From CAISGS01 sp044346445 (lineage in GTDB: Bacteria > Pseudomonadota > Alphaproteobacteria > Caulobacterales > Caulobacteraceae): a stretch of 9,114 nt of DNA. Shown here one piece after another: positions 5,602-9,114 of the stretch; within the stretch, counting starts at the first letter, position 1, and each line of letters starts with the position of its first letter. Location: assembly GCA_044346445.1 (NCBI GenBank), contig JBIIZD010000100.1, forward strand, positions 1-9,114, read 5' to 3'. The translations under genes were made by a program, and so were the position numbers. The notes beneath the pieces were generated by a model. It searched no databases. It was not told the origin of the DNA and was given only the letters and a program-made list of their open reading frames with translations.

Positions 5602-6543
5602 CTAGCGGGTCGCGGGCGGGTTAATGACCTCAGGCTCCTCGCCGCGCTTGACGCCCCACAATAGTATGATGGGCGAGGCGACATAGATGGAGGAATAGGT
5701 CCCGATCAATATCCCGAAGATCAGGGCTATCGAAAAGCCGTACAGGGCCTCGCCGCCGAAAATGGCCAGACCCGACAGGGCCAAGATGGCCGTGACACCG
5801 GTAATAATCGTGCGCGACAAGGTTTCATTGATCGACAAGTCAATCACTTCGCGCAGAGGCATCTTTTTGTATTTACGTAGGTTTTCTCGCAAGCGGTCGA
5901 ACACCACCACCGTATCATTCATCGAATAACCGATAATGGTCAATATGGCCGCAATCATGGTCAGGGTGAATTCCAGCCGCAGAATAATGATCAGGCCAAA
6001 GGTCAAGATCACATCGTGAAATAGGGCCACCACCGCGCCTAGGCCAAACTGCAACTCAAACCGAAACCAGATATAGATCAGCATCAGGCCAATCGCGACG
6101 CCAAGCGCCATGATGCCATTGCGGAACAATTCGCCCGAAACCTTGGGGCCAACCACCTCGGTGCGCGAATAGGTCACTGGCCCAATCGCGGTATTGAGCG
6201 CTGCCTTGACCCGGTCCACCGTCTGGGCAGGATCAGCGCCCTCGGGGGTCTGGAAGCGGATCAGGGCGTCATTGGCCGCGCCAAAGGCCTGGACCTGCAC
6301 ATCGCCGAGCTTGAGCGCCCCCAGCGTGGTGCGCACCTGGCCAAGATTTACCGGCTTGGTGCCGGTATTGAGCTCCAGAACCGTACCGCCTTTAAAATCG
6401 ATGCCGAAATTCAAGCCGGGCTTGAACAGCATGACCGCCGTAGCCAGCACGGCAATAATCGACAAGACCCCCGCCGCCCGCGCAAAGCCGACGAAATCGA
6501 GATTGGTCTTTTCAGGAAGCAGCTTGATGAGCGGCCAGGCCAT
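5602..6543 (-). CDS. secF: Protein translocase subunit SecF
   Basis: The inner-membrane partner of SecD. Together they pull exported proteins out of the SecYEG channel on the periplasmic side using the proton motive force. It has 313 residues, a usual SecF length. The first transmembrane helix is at about 22-41, then comes the periplasmic P1-type domain opening with GIDFKGG (48-54), VGPKVSGEL (131-139), and five more helices from about 143 to 297. Family signatures include ALFHDVILTFG (173-183), IIGYSMNDTVVVFDRLREN (203-221) and INETLSRTIITGVT (238-251). The start at 6543 (MAWPLIKLLP) is chosen because it is preceded by AAGG about 8 bases upstream and lies 10 bases past the secD stop. A frame opening at 6603 would overlap secD and add an unconserved tail. 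Confidence 0.98.
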   Translation of the reverse strand: MAWPLIKLLPEKTNLDFVGFARAAGVLSIIAVLATAVMLFKPGLNFGIDFKGGTVLELNTGTKPVNLGQVRTTLGALKLGDVQVQAFGAANDALIRFQTPEGADPAQTVDRVKAALNTAIGPVTYSRTEVVGPKVSGELFRNGIMALGVAIGLMLIYIWFRFELQFGLGAVVALFHDVILTFGLIIILRLEFTLTMIAAILTIIGYSMNDTVVVFDRLRENLRKYKKMPLREVIDLSINETLSRTIITGVTAILALSGLAIFGGEALYGFSIALIFGILIGTYSSIYVASPIILLWGVKRGEEPEVINPPATR

Positions 6544-6553
6544 GGGTTTCGCC

Positions 6554-8149
6554 TTATACAATCGGAAGCGTTTTGGGACGGAAGGTGCGGAACCACCAGG
6601 CAATCAGAACCTGAGAAATCAGTACCGCCGTAAAGACCGAGGTAATCACCCCGATCGACAAGGTCCAGGCAAAGCCCCGAACCGGGCCAGAGCCAAATTG
6701 GAACATGATCAGGGCGGCCAATATGGTGGTGACATTGGCGTCAATAATCGTGGTCATGGCCTTGGAGAAACCAGCATCGGCCGCTGCCATGGCCGTTCGC
6801 CCGGCCCTGACCTCGTCGCGCATCCGCTCATAGATCAAGACATTGGCATCAACCGCCACGGCCAGCGTCAAGATCAGGCCAGCAATACCCGGCAAGGTCA
6901 AGGTCGCCTGGGTCACAGTCATCAAGGCCACGATCAGCAGGCCATTGACCGTCAGGGCCATGGCGGCAAATCCGCCAAACAGGCCATAGGCCAGGACGAT
7001 AAAGACAAGGATCAGGCCTGCGCCCAAAAGGGTTGAAAACTGACCAGCCTTGACCGCATCGGCGCCAAGCTCGGCCCCGACGGTGCGTTGCTCTTCGACT
7101 TTCAGCGGCGCAGGCAGGGCACCGGCGCGCAGCAGGACCGAAAGGTCATTGGCGGTGGCTTCGGTGAAATTGCCGCTAATCTGGCCAGAGCCGCCGCGAA
7201 TGGGTTCATTGATCCGCGGCGCAGAAATAATCTTGCCGTCCAGCACAATGGCGAAACGCTTGCCGACATTGTCCGCCGTCGCATCGCCAAACCGGCGCGC
7301 ACCTTGGCTGTTAAAGCGGAACGACACGACCGGCTGGCCATTCTGGTCAAAGGCCAGGCGCGCATCGGTCAGCATTTCACCGCCCACCAAGGCCCGGCGC
7401 TTGACCAGCAGGGCGGGTTCTTGCTGCTCCTCACTGGGCAGGATTTCGGAGCCGGGCGGAATACGGCCAGCGGCGGCTTCTTGCAGGGTGACGCTGTCAT
7501 CAACCATCTGGAAGGTCAGTTTGGCGGTCTGGCCGATCACCCGCTTGAGCCGCTCAGGGTCACTTTCGCCGGGGGCCTGAACCACGATCCGGTTGGTGCC
7601 TTGGCGAATAATGGTTGGCTCGCGCGTGCCCAGCGAATCGATCCGGCGACGGATAATTTCGATGGACTGCTCTACCGCCTTGACGCCCTCGGCGGTGATG
7701 GCTTCGGGCACCAGGGCCAACTCAATACGCTGATCGGCAGCGGTGGTTACGGTGATGTCACGGCCAGCAGGCGCACCGGCCAAGGGCTGGCCCATCTTTG
7801 CCAGAGCCTGGCGCGCTGCGTCCAGTTGAGCCGGGTCGGTAATGCGCACGGAGATGATGCCATTGACCTGACCAAGGCTGGTAAAAGCAATCTGTTCGGT
7901 GCGCAGGTTCGCGCGCACGTCTTCCAACAAATTTGTCAGTCGCTCGGTCTTGAGCGCGGCTGTATCCACCTCAAGCAGCAGATAGGAGCCGCCCTGCAGG
8001 TCCAGGCCCAGATTCAGCTTTTGATGCGGCAGCCAGGCCGGGGCCTGTTCCAGAACCTTTTGCGGCAGGACATTGGGCAGTGTGAACACCACGCCAAACA
8101 GCAAGGCGGCGATACAAGCGATCACCTTCCAGCGGGCAAGATTAAGCAT
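6554..8149 (-). CDS. secD: Protein translocase subunit SecD
   Basis: The larger RND-type subunit of the SecDF complex in the inner membrane, 531 residues. Helix 1 is at about 9-29. The periplasmic P1 domain begins with LNLGLDLQGGSYLLLEVD (45-62) and runs to about 368. Five further helices follow between about 372 and 520. Hallmarks are AVAVDANVLIYERMRDE (430-446), holding Asp434 of the proton-conducting region, and TTIIDANVTTILAAL (466-480) with Asp470. Length and order fit separate secD and secF genes rather than a fused secDF. The gene starts 40 bases after yajC. The ribosome-binding site is weak, so coupling to yajC translation is likely. All signature residues I can name are present. Confidence 0.98.
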   Translation of the reverse strand: MLNLARWKVIACIAALLFGVVFTLPNVLPQKVLEQAPAWLPHQKLNLGLDLQGGSYLLLEVDTAALKTERLTNLLEDVRANLRTEQIAFTSLGQVNGIISVRITDPAQLDAARQALAKMGQPLAGAPAGRDITVTTAADQRIELALVPEAITAEGVKAVEQSIEIIRRRIDSLGTREPTIIRQGTNRIVVQAPGESDPERLKRVIGQTAKLTFQMVDDSVTLQEAAAGRIPPGSEILPSEEQQEPALLVKRRALVGGEMLTDARLAFDQNGQPVVSFRFNSQGARRFGDATADNVGKRFAIVLDGKIISAPRINEPIRGGSGQISGNFTEATANDLSVLLRAGALPAPLKVEEQRTVGAELGADAVKAGQFSTLLGAGLILVFIVLAYGLFGGFAAMALTVNGLLIVALMTVTQATLTLPGIAGLILTLAVAVDANVLIYERMRDEVRAGRTAMAAADAGFSKAMTTIIDANVTTILAALIMFQFGSGPVRGFAWTLSIGVITSVFTAVLISQVLIAWWFRTFRPKTLPIV

Positions 8150-8189
8150 GAGCCAGGACTTTCAGCCGATAGGACGACAAATGTGGGAA

Positions 8190-8546
8190 TCAGGACTTGG
8201 CGTCGTTCGCAGCCGCAGGCTCGCCACGGGTGCGCACATCGGTAATCATGGCCTTGATCACCTTGACGGTGACGCCGGTGGCGATCTCGACACCAACTTC
8301 AGCATCTTCAACGCGAGCGACCTTACCGATGACGCCATTGGACAGGACCACTGTGTCCCCGCGCTTGATACCCGCGATCAGGGCCTGATGGGCCTTGGCG
8401 CGCTTTTGCTGGGGACGGATCAAGAGAAAATAGAACAGCACCAAGAGCAGCAAGATCGGAGCGATCTGAAGCAAAAAGTCTTGCGGGCCACCCATTGCAG
8501 CGGGGGCAGCGGCGGCGGTCTGGGCCATGGCGGGGGTCGCGAACAT
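8190..8546 (-). CDS. yajC: Preprotein translocase subunit YajC
   Basis: A small single-span inner-membrane protein that associates with SecD and SecF. From ATG 8546 it has 118 residues. An Ala-rich N-terminus is followed by one hydrophobic helix at about 26-43 and by the hallmark YFLLIRPQQKRAKAHQ (39-54). The cytoplasmic domain carries KRGDTVVLSNGVIGKV (61-76) and VEIATGVTVKVIKAMI (86-101). The start is set by AGGTG just upstream of ATG 8546. The GTG at 8555 lies in that ribosome-binding site, so an extra three residues are possible but less likely. It is the first gene of the minus-strand sec operon, reading away from the DUF815-type ATPase gene. Confidence 0.96.
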   Translation of the reverse strand: MFATPAMAQTAAAAPAAMGGPQDFLLQIAPILLLLVLFYFLLIRPQQKRAKAHQALIAGIKRGDTVVLSNGVIGKVARVEDAEVGVEIATGVTVKVIKAMITDVRTRGEPAAANDAKS

Positions 8547-8662
8547 AGGTTTCACCTGTCAAAGCTGGCACGCGCGAACACCGCACGGCGCGAATTTGCG
8601 GCAAACTAGGCGTTGCAGTGGGCTTTTGCAATGGAGGGCCAAGCGCTTTACAAGCTAGTCAC
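8547..8662. promoter_or_regulatory. Divergent promoter region, yajC operon / DUF815 ATPase
   Basis: On the minus strand, TTGCAA (8626-8631), a 17-base gap and TAGTTT (8603-8608) form a modest -35/-10 pair that would give a leader of about 50 bases before yajC. Two small symmetric elements fall in the same place: TTTGC-G-GCAAA at 8595-8605, next to the candidate -10, and TTGCA/TGCAA at 8613-8617 and 8627-8631, around the candidate -35. They could be an operator or chance. I could not pick a convincing plus-strand promoter, and the ATG at 8663 has no clear ribosome-binding site, which suggests a short or nearly leaderless transcript. Confidence 0.3.
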
Positions 8663-9114
8663 ATGTCCAACGACCTGAAAACCACACTCGACCGCATTGC
8701 CAAGGCTCTTGAGCGCCTTGCACCCGCGCCAGAAGCCGAGCCCAACTTCGCCACGGCGCGGCTGTTTCGTCATGATGCCGCGCACAATGCCTTTATTGCC
8801 GCACCCGATTATCCGCTGGGCCTGGACCTGCTGGTCGGGGTTGATCGGCAAAAGGCCAGGTTTGTTGAAAACCTTGAACGCTTTGCCAGGGCGCGGCCAA
8901 GCAATGCAGTCCTGCTCTGGGGTGCGCGCGGGGCGGGCAAGAGCTCGCTCGTCAAGGCCGGCTTTATGGCTGTGGCCAAGGCGCAAGAGGATTTGCGGCT
9001 GATCGAGCTTGATCGCGACGAGGTCACGGCCCTACCCCGCTTGTTCGAGCGCCTGCGCGGTCTTGGCCTGAGGTTTGTCGTGCTGTGCGATGATCTATCT
9101 TTTGAAGAAGGGGC
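8663..9114 (+). CDS. DUF815-type P-loop ATPase, 3' end outside window
   Basis: The first 150 codons of a P-loop ATPase run open to the window end without a stop. The Walker A motif is GARGAGKSS (87-95, Lys93 and Ser94). Walker B is VVLCDDLSFEEG (139-150, Asp143 and Asp144), whose C-D-D-L-S-F form is characteristic of the DUF815 (COG2607) AAA+-like family. Before them comes a short amphipathic helix (SNDLKTTLDRIAKALERL) and the segment PLGLDLLVGVDRQKARFVENLERFARARPSNAVLLWG, a typical lead-in to the nucleotide site in this family. The remaining roughly half of the protein is not visible. The cellular role of the family is not established. It stands divergent to yajC, so it may share control with the sec operon, though a link to secretion is only inferred. 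The translation start is the first ATG of the frame. Confidence 0.92.
   Translation, partial: MSNDLKTTLDRIAKALERLAPAPEAEPNFATARLFRHDAAHNAFIAAPDYPLGLDLLVGVDRQKARFVENLERFARARPSNAVLLWGARGAGKSSLVKAGFMAVAKAQEDLRLIELDRDEVTALPRLFERLRGLGLRFVVLCDDLSFEEG

Noticed and set aside
6194..7036. Open frame of 280 codons on the plus strand across secF and secD
   Set aside because: It spans the junction of two certain genes in antisense and shows low-complexity Gln/Gly/Arg-rich content typical of a shadow frame.
8154..8198. Direct repeat CAGGACTT at both ends of the yajC-secD gap
   Set aside because: Eight bases repeated once in such a short stretch is compatible with chance, and neither position suggests a function.
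7088..8245. Open frame of 385 codons on the plus strand across secD and the end of yajC
   Set aside because: It covers strongly conserved secD on the other strand and its composition (Gln/Gly/His-rich) is that of a shadow frame. No ribosome-binding context or homology supports it.

Overview
The window looks like chromosomal DNA of an alphaproteobacterium. The yajC-secD-secF-(Mth938-type protein) cluster with a divergent DUF815-type ATPase is an alphaproteobacterial arrangement. The coding bias (moderately high GC, GC-rich third positions) fits Caulobacterales or a relative, and one candidate -10 element resembles the Caulobacter housekeeping consensus. Genus cannot be set from this sequence. 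I see no phage, plasmid, CRISPR, toxin-antitoxin or defence genes, and no tRNA or rRNA.

Left part (1-2165). A non-coding leader of about 240-330 bases carries a 12-bp direct repeat pair and leads into an Rrf2-family regulator (+) with four C-terminal cysteines. The regulator meets a two-CBS-domain protein (-) tail to tail, with a 26-bp overlap. Upstream of the CBS gene on the same strand is a rhomboid-type intramembrane serine protease with a TTG start. A 174-189 bp divergent promoter region separates it from the next gene.

Middle (2166-5244). A 981-residue M16 zinc peptidase (+) is predicted to be an outer-membrane lipoprotein, with a catalytic N-terminal half and a non-catalytic C-terminal half. 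Five bases after its stop begins a 129-bp element bounded by a 14-bp inverted repeat. It is full of smaller hairpins, has a G-rich strand, and ends inside the last codons of the convergent gene. It is the most unusual non-coding structure in the window and may be a dispersed palindromic repeat or MITE.

Right part (5241-9114). On the minus strand the transcription order is yajC, secD, secF, then an Mth938/NDUFAF3-like protein, with gaps of 40, 10 and 4 bases, so it is a tight operon. YajC-SecD-SecF is the accessory membrane complex of the Sec translocase that uses proton motive force late in protein export. The small Mth938-domain protein is a relative of a mitochondrial complex I assembly factor and may link membrane insertion to respiratory complex assembly (inference). 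Divergent from yajC, and cut off by the window end, is a P-loop ATPase of the DUF815 type.

Overall this is mostly an ordinary housekeeping region. The points worth a second look are the palindromic element between the two convergent genes, the leader and alternative starts of the Rrf2 gene, and the association of poorly characterised genes (DUF815 and Mth938-like) with the sec operon.
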